The notes beneath the pieces were generated by a model. That model did not search any database and had not been told where the DNA came from. It saw nothing but the letters and a program-made list of their open reading frames with translations. A stretch of DNA of 64,000 bases from Pelagibacterium nitratireducens (GTDB lineage Bacteria; Pseudomonadota; Alphaproteobacteria; Rhizobiales; Devosiaceae): positions 2,274,501 through 2,338,500 of the forward strand of contig NZ_CP146275.1 in NCBI RefSeq assembly GCF_037044555.1, written 5' to 3'. Positions 8,215 to 17,201 of the stretch are shown here, piece after piece. The position numbers and the translations under genes are program-made. Every line of letters starts with the position of its first letter. The first letter of the stretch is position 1.

Positions 8215-8973
8215 ATGGACCATACGCCGGAAAGCGCGCAGTTCTTTCTGACAGCCCCTTCGCCCTGTCCCTATCTCGAGGGCAGGCAGGAACGTAAGCT
8301 CTTTACGCACCTGTCCGGCCGGCGCGCCGCGGCGCTGCATCATTTGTTGTCCGATCACGGGTTCCGGCGTTCGCAAAACCTGATCTACCGCCCGGCATGT
8401 CTCGATTGCGACGCCTGCCAGTCGGTGCGTGTGCGCGCAGTCGATTTTTTCCCGGCCACCCGCCACCGGCGCAATCTCAAGCAAAATTCCGATATCGTGG
8501 CCGAAATGGTGGCCCCCATCGTTTCAGCCGAGCAATACGGGCTGTTCAAGCGCTATCTCGATGCGCGGCACGATGGCGGCGGCATGACCCAGATGAGCTA
8601 TCTCGATTATGAGTTCATGGTCGAGGACACACCCGTCCAGTCCGTGCTCATCGAATACCGGCTGGCCGAGGACGGGCCGGACGGGGTGGCGGGCCAGCTT
8701 GTCGCCGTGGCGCTGACCGACCCCCTGCCCGACGGGCTTTCCATGGTCTACAGCTTTTTCGATCCGGCGCTGTCGCGTCGGGGCCTGGGCACCATGATGA
8801 TTCTCGACCATATCGCCCGCGCCCGCGTCGCCGGTGGCTATCTCTATCTGGGATATTGGGTCAAGGATTCCCCGAAAATGGCCTACAAGGCCGCCTTCCA
8901 GCCCCTTGAGGTGCAGCGCGGCTCGCGCGGCTGGGTGGACCTCGACCCAGAGACCGGCGCGGAACCCGAATAG
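8215..8973 (+). CDS. bpt: Aspartate/glutamate leucyltransferase (arginyltransferase family)
   Basis: A 252-residue enzyme from the ATG at 8215; an in-frame GTG at 8176 would add 13 residues without family support. It transfers leucine from Leu-tRNA to proteins with N-terminal Asp or Glu, feeding the bacterial N-degron pathway through ClpS/ClpAP. Family signatures are PCPYLEGRQERKLFTHLSG, the cysteine-rich YRPACLDCDACQSVRV and the GNAT-like C-terminal half with LGYWVKDSPKMAYKA. Its stop codon is followed immediately by the next start, so the two genes are probably cotranscribed. Confidence 0.92.
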   Translation: MDHTPESAQFFLTAPSPCPYLEGRQERKLFTHLSGRRAAALHHLLSDHGFRRSQNLIYRPACLDCDACQSVRVRAVDFFPATRHRRNLKQNSDIVAEMVAPIVSAEQYGLFKRYLDARHDGGGMTQMSYLDYEFMVEDTPVQSVLIEYRLAEDGPDGVAGQLVAVALTDPLPDGLSMVYSFFDPALSRRGLGTMMILDHIARARVAGGYLYLGYWVKDSPKMAYKAAFQPLEVQRGSRGWVDLDPETGAEPE

Positions 8974-9993
8974 GTGGGCTCCATAGGCAAGATACTGGCC
9001 GCGCTGGTTGCCGCAGGCTATCTTTTGGTGTGCTGCCTTGTGGCGGGCATGGCGATCGTTGCGGTGCTGGGCTTTATCTACCCGGCCATGGATCTGTTCA
9101 ACCACATCCAGCCGGTGCTGTTTTTCGGCCTTCTGGCGCTGCTCGTTGCCAGTCCGGTCTTTGTGCGCTTCCGCGCCCTGCGCGCCCTGGCGCTGAGTAT
9201 CGCGGCGACGGGGTTCGTGGCTTCGAGCGCCATCTACATTCCCGAACTGGTCACCGGCCTTGTTACCCGCACCACTGTTGCGCAGGCAGAGCAGACCTAC
9301 AGGCTGATGACCTTCAACGTGTTCGGGCGCAATGAGGAACCGGAAGCGATCGTTGCCAACATCACCGGGGTCGATCCCGACATCGTGGCGCTGCAGGAAT
9401 ACAGCCCCGGCCTGCGAAGCGTGGTTCATCCGCTCCTAACCGAGCGCTATCCCCATTTCCAGTACTGCGCCGGCGGCGAGCGGGCGTTTGTGGGCCTCTA
9501 TTCACGGCTGCCGTTCGAGCCGCTCGATGCGGATGCCTGCTCATCCTCGATCATGAGCACCGACCGCACGGCGCGGATCATCGTGCGTTTCCAGACCGAG
9601 GCCGGCCCAGCCTTTTCGCTGGCCACGACCCATAATGACTGGCCGGCCCCCGTCACCCGGCAGGCCGAGCAGTTCGCAACGCTGCGCGAGGCGCTTTCGA
9701 CGGTCGAGCCGCCGCTGATCCTTGTGGGGGATTTCAACTCGACGCCCTGGTCCTATGCCCTGCGCGGGTTCGTAAGCGCTGCGGGAATGATGCGCCACAC
9801 CTACAACCTGCCGACCTTCCCAACGCTCTGGTACTATCTGCGCGACTGGCGGGCGATGTTCCCCATCCTGCCTATCGACCATGTGATGACGCGCGGCGCC
9901 ATCGCCATCCACGACCTGCGCACCGGCGAACCGAGCGGCAGCGACCACCTGCCGATCATCGTGGATTTTTCGGTTGAGAGTGAGGGGCCTTGA
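8974..9993 (+). CDS. Endonuclease/exonuclease/phosphatase (EEP) family membrane protein
   Basis: A 339-residue protein with a GTG start directly after the bpt stop. Three hydrophobic segments occupy roughly residues 5-90, anchoring an EEP domain presumed to face the periplasm. Motifs are MTFNVFGRN, the metal Glu in VALQEYSPG, VGDFNSTPWS and the C-terminal SGSDHLPIIVDF with the catalytic Asp-His. Such proteins are often annotated as endonucleases but may be phosphodiesterases acting on lipids or envelope substrates. The substrate is unknown. Confidence 0.85.
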   Translation: MGSIGKILAALVAAGYLLVCCLVAGMAIVAVLGFIYPAMDLFNHIQPVLFFGLLALLVASPVFVRFRALRALALSIAATGFVASSAIYIPELVTGLVTRTTVAQAEQTYRLMTFNVFGRNEEPEAIVANITGVDPDIVALQEYSPGLRSVVHPLLTERYPHFQYCAGGERAFVGLYSRLPFEPLDADACSSSIMSTDRTARIIVRFQTEAGPAFSLATTHNDWPAPVTRQAEQFATLREALSTVEPPLILVGDFNSTPWSYALRGFVSAAGMMRHTYNLPTFPTLWYYLRDWRAMFPILPIDHVMTRGAIAIHDLRTGEPSGSDHLPIIVDFSVESEGP

Positions 9994-10027
9994 GCGTCGG
10001 TGAGGCACACCACGCTCAGCCAATCCC

Positions 10028-12280
10028 CTACCCCACAAACCTGTTGTTGCGCGGAAAGCCTGTGGGGGGCTGACGGCCGGCCTGGGCGCGGTCGCCGATC
10101 CAGTCGAGCAGTTCTTCCATCGATTTCGAATAGTTCCGGCCCGAGGAATCGGTCCAGGTCAGCCCATCGGCGGAATTGAACAGCTTGGCATCTGAAATGC
10201 CGCCATCCTTGTATTTCTGGAGCCTGACGCCCTTGCCGCGGCTCATTTCGGGGAGTTGGGCGGCAGGGAAGACCAAAAGCTTGCGGTTCTGGCCGATGAC
10301 GGCCACCGTATCACCCTCGGCGCGCACGCAAAGCTTTGCCTCGCCCTTGCCCGAGACGTTCAGCACTTGCTTGCCCTTGCGGGTGTTGGCAATCAGATCG
10401 TCCTCGGCGACGACGAAACCGTTGCCAATATCGGAAGCGATCAGGCGTTTGGTGCCGGGCTTGTAGACGAACAGATCGACTATATCCTGGCCCTCTTCGA
10501 TATCGACCATGATGCGGACCGGCTCGCCATGGCCGCGCCCGCCGGGCAGTCTGTCGGCGCCCAGGGTATAGACCTTGCCGCCGGTGGTCAGCATGAGCAA
10601 TTTGTCGGTCGTCTCACACGTCAGCGCCAGCTTGAGCCGGTCGTCGGACTTGAAGGTCTGGGCCGAGGCATCGTTATTGTGGCCCTTGAGCGCGCGAATC
10701 CAGCCCTTCTGCGACAGGATCACGGTGATCGGCTCACGCTCGATCATCGCGGTTTCGATGTCGGCAAGATCGGTCTGGGGCGCGGCGGCGAACTGGGTGC
10801 GACGACGGCCGAGCTTTGTATCGCGACCGTAGGATTTTTTCAGCTCACCGATCTCGGTGGTGATGACGCCCCACTGCTTTTTCTCGGACGCCAGAATGGT
10901 CTCGATGTGGGTCTTTTCCTCGCTGAGCTTGTCGAACTCGGAGCGGATCTCGATTTCCTCGAGCTTGTGCAGGCTGCGCAGGCGCATATTGAGGATGGCG
11001 TCGGCCTGGACGTCCGAGAGGTCCCATTTGGCCATCATCGTGGCCTTGGGCTCATCCTCCTCGCGGATGATTCGGATCACCTCGTCGAGGTTGAGATAGG
11101 CAACGAGATAGCCGCCCAGCACTTCGAGGCGGTGCTCGATCTGGCCGAGGCGGTAGCGCGAGCGGCGGACCAGCACGTCCTTGCGGTGATTGAGCCACGC
11201 CTTGAGCACCTGCGCAAGATTCATCACGCGCGGAATCTGGCCCATGTCCAAAACGTTCATGTTCAGCGAGAACCGGCTTTCGAGCTCGGTCAGCTTGAAC
11301 ATCGACTCCATGAGCAACACGGAATCGACGGTGCGGGCGCGCGGCTCGAGCACCAGCCTTATGTCCTCGGCGCTTTCGTCGCGCACGTCCTTGAGCAGCG
11401 GCAGGCGGCGGGCCAGCAGCAGTTCTGCAATCTTTTCGACCAGCCGGGACTTCTGCACGCCATAGGGGATTTCGGTGATGACGATGTTGTAGGTGCCCCG
11501 CCCGCTGTCCTCGACCTCCCATTTGGCGCGCACGCGGAACCCGCCGCGGCCGGTGGTGTAGGCCTGTTCGGTCGCCGCCGGATCGTCCACGAGAATGCCG
11601 CCGGTGGGAAAATCGGGACCGGGAACGAAGCGGATCAGGTCTTTGGCCGTCGCTTCGGGATTGGAGAGGATGTGCAGGCAGGCGTCGCACAATTCGGCGA
11701 CGTTGTGGGGGGGAATATTGGTTGCCATGCCCACGGCGATGCCGCTCGAGCCGTTGGCCAGCAGGTTGGGAAAGTTGGACGGCAGGACAACGGGCTCTTC
11801 GTCCTCGCCATCGTAATTGGGGCGGAACTCGACGGCGTCCTCGGTGATCGCTTCGAGCAGACGTTGCGCGACCTCGGTCATCCGGCTTTCGGTATAGCGC
11901 ATGGCCGCCGCGCTATCGCCGTCGATCGAGCCGAAATTGCCCTGCCCGTCGACCATCGGGTAGCGAACGGAAAAATCCTGCGCCATGCGCACCAGCGCGT
12001 CATAGACCGACTGGTCGCCATGGGGGTGAAACTTACCGATCACGTCACCAACGATACGCGCCGATTTCTTGTAGCCCTGGGCCGGGTCGAGCTTCAAAAG
12101 CCGCATGGCGTGCAGGATGCGGCGGTGGACGGGCTTGAGCCCATCGCGGGCATCGGGGAGCGCGCGCTGTGTGATGGTGGAGATGGCATAGGAGAGATAG
12201 CGCTCTTCGAGCGCACTCCTCAGATCGACTATGCCGTCCTTTTTTCTGTCATCACGGGGCGGATCGATAACATCGGCCAT
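10028..12280 (-). CDS. parC: DNA topoisomerase IV subunit A
   Basis: A 750-residue type IIA topoisomerase subunit that, with ParE, decatenates daughter chromosomes. The breakage-reunion domain starts at [20 protein letters not shown]; the catalytic Tyr lies in [10 protein letters not shown] around residue 125, and the quinolone-resistance region [17 protein letters not shown] is near residue 85. C-terminal beta-pinwheel blades include [20 protein letters not shown]. ParC rather than GyrA is favoured by length and the lack of a clear GyrA-box. It reads leftward, last in a broad run with recO and era. Confidence 0.95.
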   Translation of the reverse strand: MADVIDPPRDDRKKDGIVDLRSALEERYLSYAISTITQRALPDARDGLKPVHRRILHAMRLLKLDPAQGYKKSARIVGDVIGKFHPHGDQSVYDALVRMAQDFSVRYPMVDGQGNFGSIDGDSAAAMRYTESRMTEVAQRLLEAITEDAVEFRPNYDGEDEEPVVLPSNFPNLLANGSSGIAVGMATNIPPHNVAELCDACLHILSNPEATAKDLIRFVPGPDFPTGGILVDDPAATEQAYTTGRGGFRVRAKWEVEDSGRGTYNIVITEIPYGVQKSRLVEKIAELLLARRLPLLKDVRDESAEDIRLVLEPRARTVDSVLLMESMFKLTELESRFSLNMNVLDMGQIPRVMNLAQVLKAWLNHRKDVLVRRSRYRLGQIEHRLEVLGGYLVAYLNLDEVIRIIREEDEPKATMMAKWDLSDVQADAILNMRLRSLHKLEEIEIRSEFDKLSEEKTHIETILASEKKQWGVITTEIGELKKSYGRDTKLGRRRTQFAAAPQTDLADIETAMIEREPITVILSQKGWIRALKGHNNDASAQTFKSDDRLKLALTCETTDKLLMLTTGGKVYTLGADRLPGGRGHGEPVRIMVDIEEGQDIVDLFVYKPGTKRLIASDIGNGFVVAEDDLIANTRKGKQVLNVSGKGEAKLCVRAEGDTVAVIGQNRKLLVFPAAQLPEMSRGKGVRLQKYKDGGISDAKLFNSADGLTWTDSSGRNYSKSMEELLDWIGDRAQAGRQPPTGFPRNNRFVG

Positions 12281-12392
12281 TGGCCATCCTTTTCAGGGCA
12301 AGCGAATCAGATGGGCAGTATAGTCAAAGGTGCTCGAAATTGCCGGATTGCGTGGGGCTTTTGTGGAAAACCAGCCGGCATCGAACCGAAAT

Positions 12393-12415
12393 CCGCGCCG
12401 GCGTGACCGGCGCGG
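12393..12415 (-). terminator. GC-rich hairpin after the small secreted protein gene
   Basis: CCGCGCCGG (12393-12401) and CCGGCGCGG (12407-12415) form a perfect 9-bp stem with a 5-nt loop, 14 bp beyond the stop codon at 12429. The downstream T-tract is weak. Confidence 0.5.
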
Positions 12416-12428
12416 TGGCAGCGTTCGA

Positions 12429-12758
12429 TTATTGAGCGACCAGCGTGTAGCTGCCGAGTTCGCAGATATCGATTTCGAATTCTTCGAGTTCAGGGCCTTC
12501 TGCGGTCTCGAAACGGAAATCGTAAAGGCATTGGTCCGAACCGTCGCCGATGAATACGGTGCCGTTGTAGCCGGATTCGAGAACGCCGATCTCTTCAAGG
12601 AGATCGTTGCCCCAGTTTTCCTCGTTGGAGGGGGAGGCATAAAAATAGGTCAGCGTGTAGCCCGAATCGTTGGTGAGCGTGAACTCGACGTTCTGGGCAA
12701 GCGCCGGCGTGGAAACGAGGGCCGTGGCGGCCAGGATTGAAAGGATGGTCTTTTTCAT
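12429..12758 (-). CDS. Small secreted protein of unknown function
   Basis: A 109-residue protein with a signal peptide (MKKTILSILAATALVSTPALAQ) and a mature part of about 87 acidic residues containing two Cys (QCLYDF and DICELG) that may form a disulfide. The mature sequence (VEFTLTNDSGYTLTYFYASP) looks like a compact beta-rich domain. GAGGACGAAATG gives a good ribosome site. It has its own hairpin downstream and is probably an independent transcript. I do not recognise a characterised family. Confidence 0.75.
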   Translation of the reverse strand: MKKTILSILAATALVSTPALAQNVEFTLTNDSGYTLTYFYASPSNEENWGNDLLEEIGVLESGYNGTVFIGDGSDQCLYDFRFETAEGPELEEFEIDICELGSYTLVAQ

Positions 12759-12859
12759 TTCGTCCTCAAAAGCTGCGTGTTGCAGCGAGGCTTGGGTAGC
12801 CTGCCTTCAAGATCCGCGCCAGTGGACTTTGAATCAATCCGCAACGATCGAGCGTCTTG

Positions 12860-13576
12860 TCATTCCGCCGTAAGGTGCCGCACCAGCCAGTCGCGGGTGG
12901 AGGGGTGCTCGATCTGGCGCGGTGCCCAGACGTGGCGGTCGAGGAAATAGCAGGTGAGCGTGAAGGCTGCGGCGACGTCGCCGGGCGTGGGATCTGCGGA
13001 GCCGGAGAGAAAGGCCGGCAGCGCGAAAAGGCGGTCGGTATAGGGCGCTGCGGCCTCGGCACAGACTGCCCTGCCCGTTTTTGGCGAAACATGGGTCAGG
13101 TTCTCGTGCACGCCGGTCACCGCGCAGGTTTGAAGATCCAGCCCGAAGCCCAACTCTTCGAGAAGGTACATCTCGAACCGCGCCAGTTCGGCGCCGAGAT
13201 CGATCGCGGCCCGTTCGTCATCGATCAGCGAAACGACGCCGCGCAGCAATTCGTCATGCGGATCGCGTTCGGGCAAAAGGCGCAGATGGTCGGCGAGCAG
13301 TTGGAGAAGATAGAGCTTTTGGCGGTCGGCAAGGATTTCGGCGGCGCGCAGGCGGGTCGCTTCGGCGGTGAAGGTGCCAAGATGGTCTTCGAGGCGGGCC
13401 CGCCATGTCAGCTGGGCTGAGTTGCCGGCCTGCAGGAACGCGGCGTGCTTTGGCGAGCGCCCGCCGCGCACAAGGCCGAGACAACGCCCGTGACCGGGCA
13501 CCATGGCTTCGAGGATGAGCGCGGACTCGCCATGCCGCCTGACACCGATGATAAGACCTTCAGAGGACCATTCCAT
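12860..13576 (-). CDS. recO: DNA repair protein RecO
   Basis: A 238-residue protein that loads RecA at SSB-coated gaps together with RecR. The start at 13576 gives MEWSSEGLIIGVRRHGES, the normal beginning of alphaproteobacterial RecO with its OB-fold; a site GGAA lies just upstream. LVRGGRSPKHAAFLQAGN and the helical C-terminal half are typical. The cysteine pair in LQTCAVTG and GRAVCAEA is what remains of a zinc-binding region. It is downstream of era on the same strand, the usual order. Confidence 0.93.
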   Translation of the reverse strand: MEWSSEGLIIGVRRHGESALILEAMVPGHGRCLGLVRGGRSPKHAAFLQAGNSAQLTWRARLEDHLGTFTAEATRLRAAEILADRQKLYLLQLLADHLRLLPERDPHDELLRGVVSLIDDERAAIDLGAELARFEMYLLEELGFGLDLQTCAVTGVHENLTHVSPKTGRAVCAEAAAPYTDRLFALPAFLSGSADPTPGDVAAAFTLTCYFLDRHVWAPRQIEHPSTRDWLVRHLTAE

Positions 13577-13653
13577 ACGCATTTTCCATGGCGGAAATCG
13601 ACCTTCGACGCCCCTCACCCTCGGCAACCCCGGCCGCCGACCAAAATCTCAGC

Positions 13654-13755
13654 GTCACCCCGGCCACCGAGCCGGGGTCCAGTACGCTCAGCGCCCAGCG
13701 TAAGCCACAAGCGCTCCCGGTTACTGGATCCCGGGTCGGGCCCGGGATGACGGTG
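13654..13755. repeat. Composite palindromic intergenic repeat (family A)
   Basis: Two hairpins face each other: GTCACCCCGGCCACCGAGCC with its completion GGGGTCCAGTA on the left, and TACTGGATCCCGGG ... CCCGGGATGAC on the right. The same layout recurs at 43976-44074 and 47729-47827, with single hairpins at 21406-21754. This copy separates era from recO. Confidence 0.75.
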
Positions 13756-13797
13756 GTTGATTTGGCGGGCACGGTGTCCACCGTGTCAGACCAAGCC

Positions 13798-14709
13798 CTA
13801 TTTCGTCCAGTCGAGCCCCATTTCGCGGTAGCGTTCAGGATCGTCGGCCCAGTTGGCGCGGACTTTGACGAACAGGAACAGATGCACGTCGGTTTCGAAC
13901 ATCTCGATCAGTTCCTTGCGCGCTTCGGCGCCGATGGTCTTGATGGTCTGTCCCTTGGCGCCCAGCACGATCATCTTGTGGGTGTCGCGGGTGACGTAGA
14001 TCACCTGCTCGACGCGGTAGGAGCCATCCTTCTGGATCTTGAAGCTCTCGGTCTCGACGGTCGCCTGATAGGGAATTTCGTCGTGGATGCGCAGGAACAG
14101 CTTTTCGCGCGTCACTTCGGCGGCGGTCAGCGCCATGGTCAGATCGGTCAGATGCTCTTCGGGGAAGTGCCATTCTTCGAGGGGCGCCTTGTCCCGGCAC
14201 CATTGCACGAAATCGCCGACCCCGTGTCCGCGCAGGGCCGAGATCATGAAGGTGGTCTCGAAATTGACCTTCTCGTTGATCTTTTGGGAAAGCCCCAGCA
14301 ATTCCTCGTGCTTGACCTTGTCGATCTTGTTGAGCACCAGAACCTTGGGCTGGCGGATATTGTCGAGTCCGTCGAGCAGCGCTTCGATTTCGCTATTGAG
14401 CCCCTTCTGCGCATCGATGATCAGGGCCACCATGTCGGCATCCCCTGCCCCGGTCCAGGCCGATTGCACCATGGCGCGATCGAGCCGGCGCTTGGGCGCG
14501 AAAATGCCCGGCGTGTCGATAAAGACAAGCTGGGATTCCTCGATGGTCAGAACGCCGCGCACCTGGGCTCGGGTGGTCTGGGCCTTGTGGGTGACGATGG
14601 ACACCTTGGTGCCCACAAGCGAATTGAGCAGGGTCGATTTGCCCGCGTTCGGGGCACCGACCAGGGCGACGAAACCGCATTTTGTCGCCATATCTTTAGC
14701 TTCACTCAT
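13798..14709 (-). CDS. era: GTPase Era
   Basis: A 303-residue GTPase that binds 16S rRNA and assists 30S maturation. Starting at the ATG at 14709, which overlaps the rnc stop as ATGA. G1 is GAPNAGKST near residue 18, the switch region is THKAQTTRAQVRGV, G3 is DTPGIF, G4 is NKID and a C-terminal KH domain contains VIYVTRDTHKMIVLGAKGQ. The overlap with rnc and lepB upstream implies a lepB-rnc-era operon. Confidence 0.96.
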   Translation of the reverse strand: MSEAKDMATKCGFVALVGAPNAGKSTLLNSLVGTKVSIVTHKAQTTRAQVRGVLTIEESQLVFIDTPGIFAPKRRLDRAMVQSAWTGAGDADMVALIIDAQKGLNSEIEALLDGLDNIRQPKVLVLNKIDKVKHEELLGLSQKINEKVNFETTFMISALRGHGVGDFVQWCRDKAPLEEWHFPEEHLTDLTMALTAAEVTREKLFLRIHDEIPYQATVETESFKIQKDGSYRVEQVIYVTRDTHKMIVLGAKGQTIKTIGAEARKELIEMFETDVHLFLFVKVRANWADDPERYREMGLDWTK

Positions 14710-15413
14710 TGGTCGGCCTTCCACACGCCTTCGCGCAGCAGGAACTTTTCGGCCGCCTGATGCTCGGCCAGTTTTTTCGAGGTGCCGGTCGCCGCGATCG
14801 CTTCAAAGCCGCGCACGGAAACCGAGATGGTAAAGACCGGCGCGTGATCGGGTCCCGACCGCGCCGTTTCGACATAGGCGGGCGGCTCGAGCCCCTTGGC
14901 CTGCGCCCATTCCTGCAGTGCGGTCTTGGAGTCCGCACGGCGCGCCTGGGCCACGTCCAGATTATCACCGAACATGCGGTCAACGAAGGTATAGGCGGGA
15001 TCGATGCCGCCATCGGCATAAATTGCGCCGATCACCGCTTCGCACACATCGCCCAGAATGGCGTCCTTGTCGGCGCCGCCGGTGCGCGCCTCGCTCTCGC
15101 CGAGCCGCACGTACGAGCCCATATCGAGCTTGCGGGCCACCCTTGCGCAGGTTTCCTTGCGAACCAGCGAATTGAGGGTTCGCGAAAGCTCCCCTTCATT
15201 GGCCTTGGGCAGCCGCTTGCACAGCATGTCGGCCACCACCAGCCCGAGCACCCTGTCGCCAAGGAACTCGAAGCGCTGATAGGAATCGGCGGTGCGCTTT
15301 GAGGGCGATACGGCGCTCGAATGGGTCAGGGCGCGCAACAGCAGGGCGGGGTCGTTGAAAACATAGCCCAGCCTTGCCTCGAGCGTCTCGCGATCGCGCG
15401 CCCTCAAGCTCAT
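14706..15413 (-). CDS. rnc: Ribonuclease III
   Basis: A 235-residue double-strand-specific endoribonuclease for rRNA processing. The start at 15413 overlaps the lepB stop by ATGA and removes 33 unsupported upstream residues. The catalytic signature is RFEFLGDRVLGLVVADML, the second acidic cluster is DKDAILGDVCEAVIGAIY, and a dsRNA-binding domain occupies the last ~70 residues (DSKTALQEWAQAKGLEPPAY). Translationally coupled to lepB and era. Confidence 0.96.
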   Translation of the reverse strand: MSLRARDRETLEARLGYVFNDPALLLRALTHSSAVSPSKRTADSYQRFEFLGDRVLGLVVADMLCKRLPKANEGELSRTLNSLVRKETCARVARKLDMGSYVRLGESEARTGGADKDAILGDVCEAVIGAIYADGGIDPAYTFVDRMFGDNLDVAQARRADSKTALQEWAQAKGLEPPAYVETARSGPDHAPVFTISVSVRGFEAIAATGTSKKLAEHQAAEKFLLREGVWKADQ

Positions 15414-16177
15414 TGATAAACCGAAGTGAACATACGGTCGAACCGGACATTGCCCGGCCAGCGCCAGATCTGCCAGGGCGGAATATTGTCCTGAATCGAG
15501 AAGAAGCGCCATTGGGCCTTGCCCACGAAATTTTCGAACGGCACGTAACCGACCGAAGACAGCGAGCGGGAGTCGAGCGAACGGTCGCGGTTGTCGCCCA
15601 TCATGAAATAATGTCCCGGCGGCACTGTATAAACGCCGGTGTTGTCGAACTGTGCGTTGTCGGAAATCTCCTGGGTGACGTAGCTCACGCCATTGGGCAG
15701 GGTTTCACGATACTCGGTCACCGGAATGTCGACGCCGGTGCTGTCGCGGTCGACGGTGGTGCCGACCTCTTCACGCGGCACGGTTTCGCCATTGATGGTC
15801 AGCCGTCCGTCGATCATCTGGACTTCGTCGCCCGGCAGGCCGATGACGCGCTTGACGTAGTTTTCGCTCTGGGGCACGGGCCGGATCACCGCGATATCGC
15901 CGCGCTGGGGGGCGTTGCCCATGATGCGCCCGTTCCAGGGCACCTCGGAATAGGGCAGCGAATAGCGCGAATAGCCATAGCTGTATTTGGACGCCAGAAT
16001 GTAGTCGCCAATCATCAGATTGGACTGCATCGACGCAGTGGGGATGGAAAACGGCTCGAAGGCGAAGGTGCGGAACACCAGAGCAATCAGCAGCGCCTGA
16101 ACGATGATGACGATGGTTTCGCGAAGTTCGCCCTTGCCGGTTTTCTTCTTGGCGGCGTCCGACATAGGGGTGCTCAT
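15410..16177 (-). CDS. lepB: Signal peptidase I
   Basis: A 255-residue inner-membrane serine protease that removes signal peptides from secreted proteins. One N-terminal membrane helix (ETIVIIVQALLIALVFRTF) precedes the catalytic Ser in IPTASMQSNLMIGDYI; the general-base Lys lies in NYVKRVIGLPGDEV and box E is MGDNRDRSLDSR. It heads a compact leftward operon with rnc and era. Confidence 0.96.
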   Translation of the reverse strand: MSTPMSDAAKKKTGKGELRETIVIIVQALLIALVFRTFAFEPFSIPTASMQSNLMIGDYILASKYSYGYSRYSLPYSEVPWNGRIMGNAPQRGDIAVIRPVPQSENYVKRVIGLPGDEVQMIDGRLTINGETVPREEVGTTVDRDSTGVDIPVTEYRETLPNGVSYVTQEISDNAQFDNTGVYTVPPGHYFMMGDNRDRSLDSRSLSSVGYVPFENFVGKAQWRFFSIQDNIPPWQIWRWPGNVRFDRMFTSVYQ

Positions 16178-16200
16178 GGGTTGGAAATCTCGGGAGTTTG

Positions 16201-16620
16201 TTACGGGAGCGGCCGGGCCGGGTCAACCGGGAGCGCCTCGATGATCACGAAGGCTTGCGCCATGCCGTTATCGTCGGTGATCGAGACATGGATATGGGGC
16301 TGATGCCCCTCGGGAACAAGCCTTGCCAGCATTGCCGCGGCCCCACCGGTCAGCTTCATCGTGGGCTTGCCGCTGGGCAGATTGACCACGCCCATGTCCC
16401 GCCAATAAACACCGCGTGACAGCCCGGTCCCCAGCGCCTTGGCGCAGGCTTCCTTGGCGGCGAACCGCTTGGCATAGGACGCGGCGCGCAGCCGCCGCCT
16501 GTCCGATTTGGTTCGCTCGATTTCGGTAAAGCAACGCCGGGTAAACCGCTCGCCGAACCGTTCGAGCGTGCGCTCGACATGGGCGATCTCGCAGATGTCG
16601 TTGCCCAGCCCGATAATCAT
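16201..16620 (-). CDS. acpS: Holo-[acyl-carrier-protein] synthase
   Basis: A 139-residue phosphopantetheinyl transferase activating acyl-carrier protein for fatty-acid synthesis. Motifs are [20 protein letters not shown] at the start and [17 protein letters not shown] around residues 50-66. Its ATG overlaps the pyrE stop by 4 bp, so acpS is coupled to pyrE. The final ~15 residues extend slightly past the usual family end. Confidence 0.95.
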   Translation of the reverse strand: MIIGLGNDICEIAHVERTLERFGERFTRRCFTEIERTKSDRRRLRAASYAKRFAAKEACAKALGTGLSRGVYWRDMGVVNLPSGKPTMKLTGGAAAMLARLVPEGHQPHIHVSITDDNGMAQAFVIIEALPVDPARPLP

Positions 16621-17201
16621 TGCAGGCCCCTGCTCCCCGGTTTCACCGCCGGCATAGCGGCCAATTCGGGCGGCAGGTTGTCGGGCGAATAGGCGGGCAC
16701 CTTGTATTGGGTCAGCGACACCAGCGGCACGCCGACATCGGCCTCCCCGCCCGAGCGGTCAACGATACAGGCCGCCGCGATCACGTCGGCGCCCAGTGCC
16801 TTGATCGCATCGATGCATTCGCGGATCGAGAGGCCCGTCGAAACGATATCCTCGACGATGATCACCTTTTCGCCCGGCGCGACCGAAAAGCTGCGGCGCA
16901 ATTCGAACACGCCGTCGACGCGCTCGGTGAAGATGGCCGGCACGCCCAGATGGCGCGAGGTTTCGTAACCGGGAATGATGCCGCCGACCGCAGGCGAGAC
17001 GATCTGGGAGACGTCGCCATACCCTTCGGCCCTGATCTTTTCGGCCAGCGCCTTGCAGAGCTTTTCGGCTTTGTCGGCAAACATGAACACGCGGTTCTTT
17101 TGCAGGAACACCGGCGAGCGCAGGCCCGAGGACAGGATGAAATGGCCTTCGAGCAACGCATCGCAGGAGCGGAAAATATCGAGGACTTCGTCCTGGGTCA
17201 T
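16617..17201 (-). CDS. pyrE: Orotate phosphoribosyltransferase
   Basis: A 194-residue enzyme converting orotate and PRPP to OMP in pyrimidine synthesis. The PRPP-binding loop reads [20 protein letters not shown] around residues 110-129; [17 protein letters not shown] and [18 protein letters not shown] are family blocks. It overlaps rsh upstream and acpS downstream by 4 bp each, indicating a single rsh-pyrE-acpS transcript. Confidence 0.95.
   Translation of the reverse strand: MTQDEVLDIFRSCDALLEGHFILSSGLRSPVFLQKNRVFMFADKAEKLCKALAEKIRAEGYGDVSQIVSPAVGGIIPGYETSRHLGVPAIFTERVDGVFELRRSFSVAPGEKVIIVEDIVSTGLSIRECIDAIKALGADVIAAACIVDRSGGEADVGVPLVSLTQYKVPAYSPDNLPPELAAMPAVKPGSRGLQ

Noticed and set aside
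10256..12406. A 716-codon open frame antisense to parC
   Set aside because: It mirrors parC codon structure, has no ribosome site and no family resemblance; long antisense frames are expected in GC-rich genes.
13588..14760. A 390-codon plus-strand frame over era
   Set aside because: It starts in a palindromic repeat and reads the reverse of the Era coding sequence; no family features.
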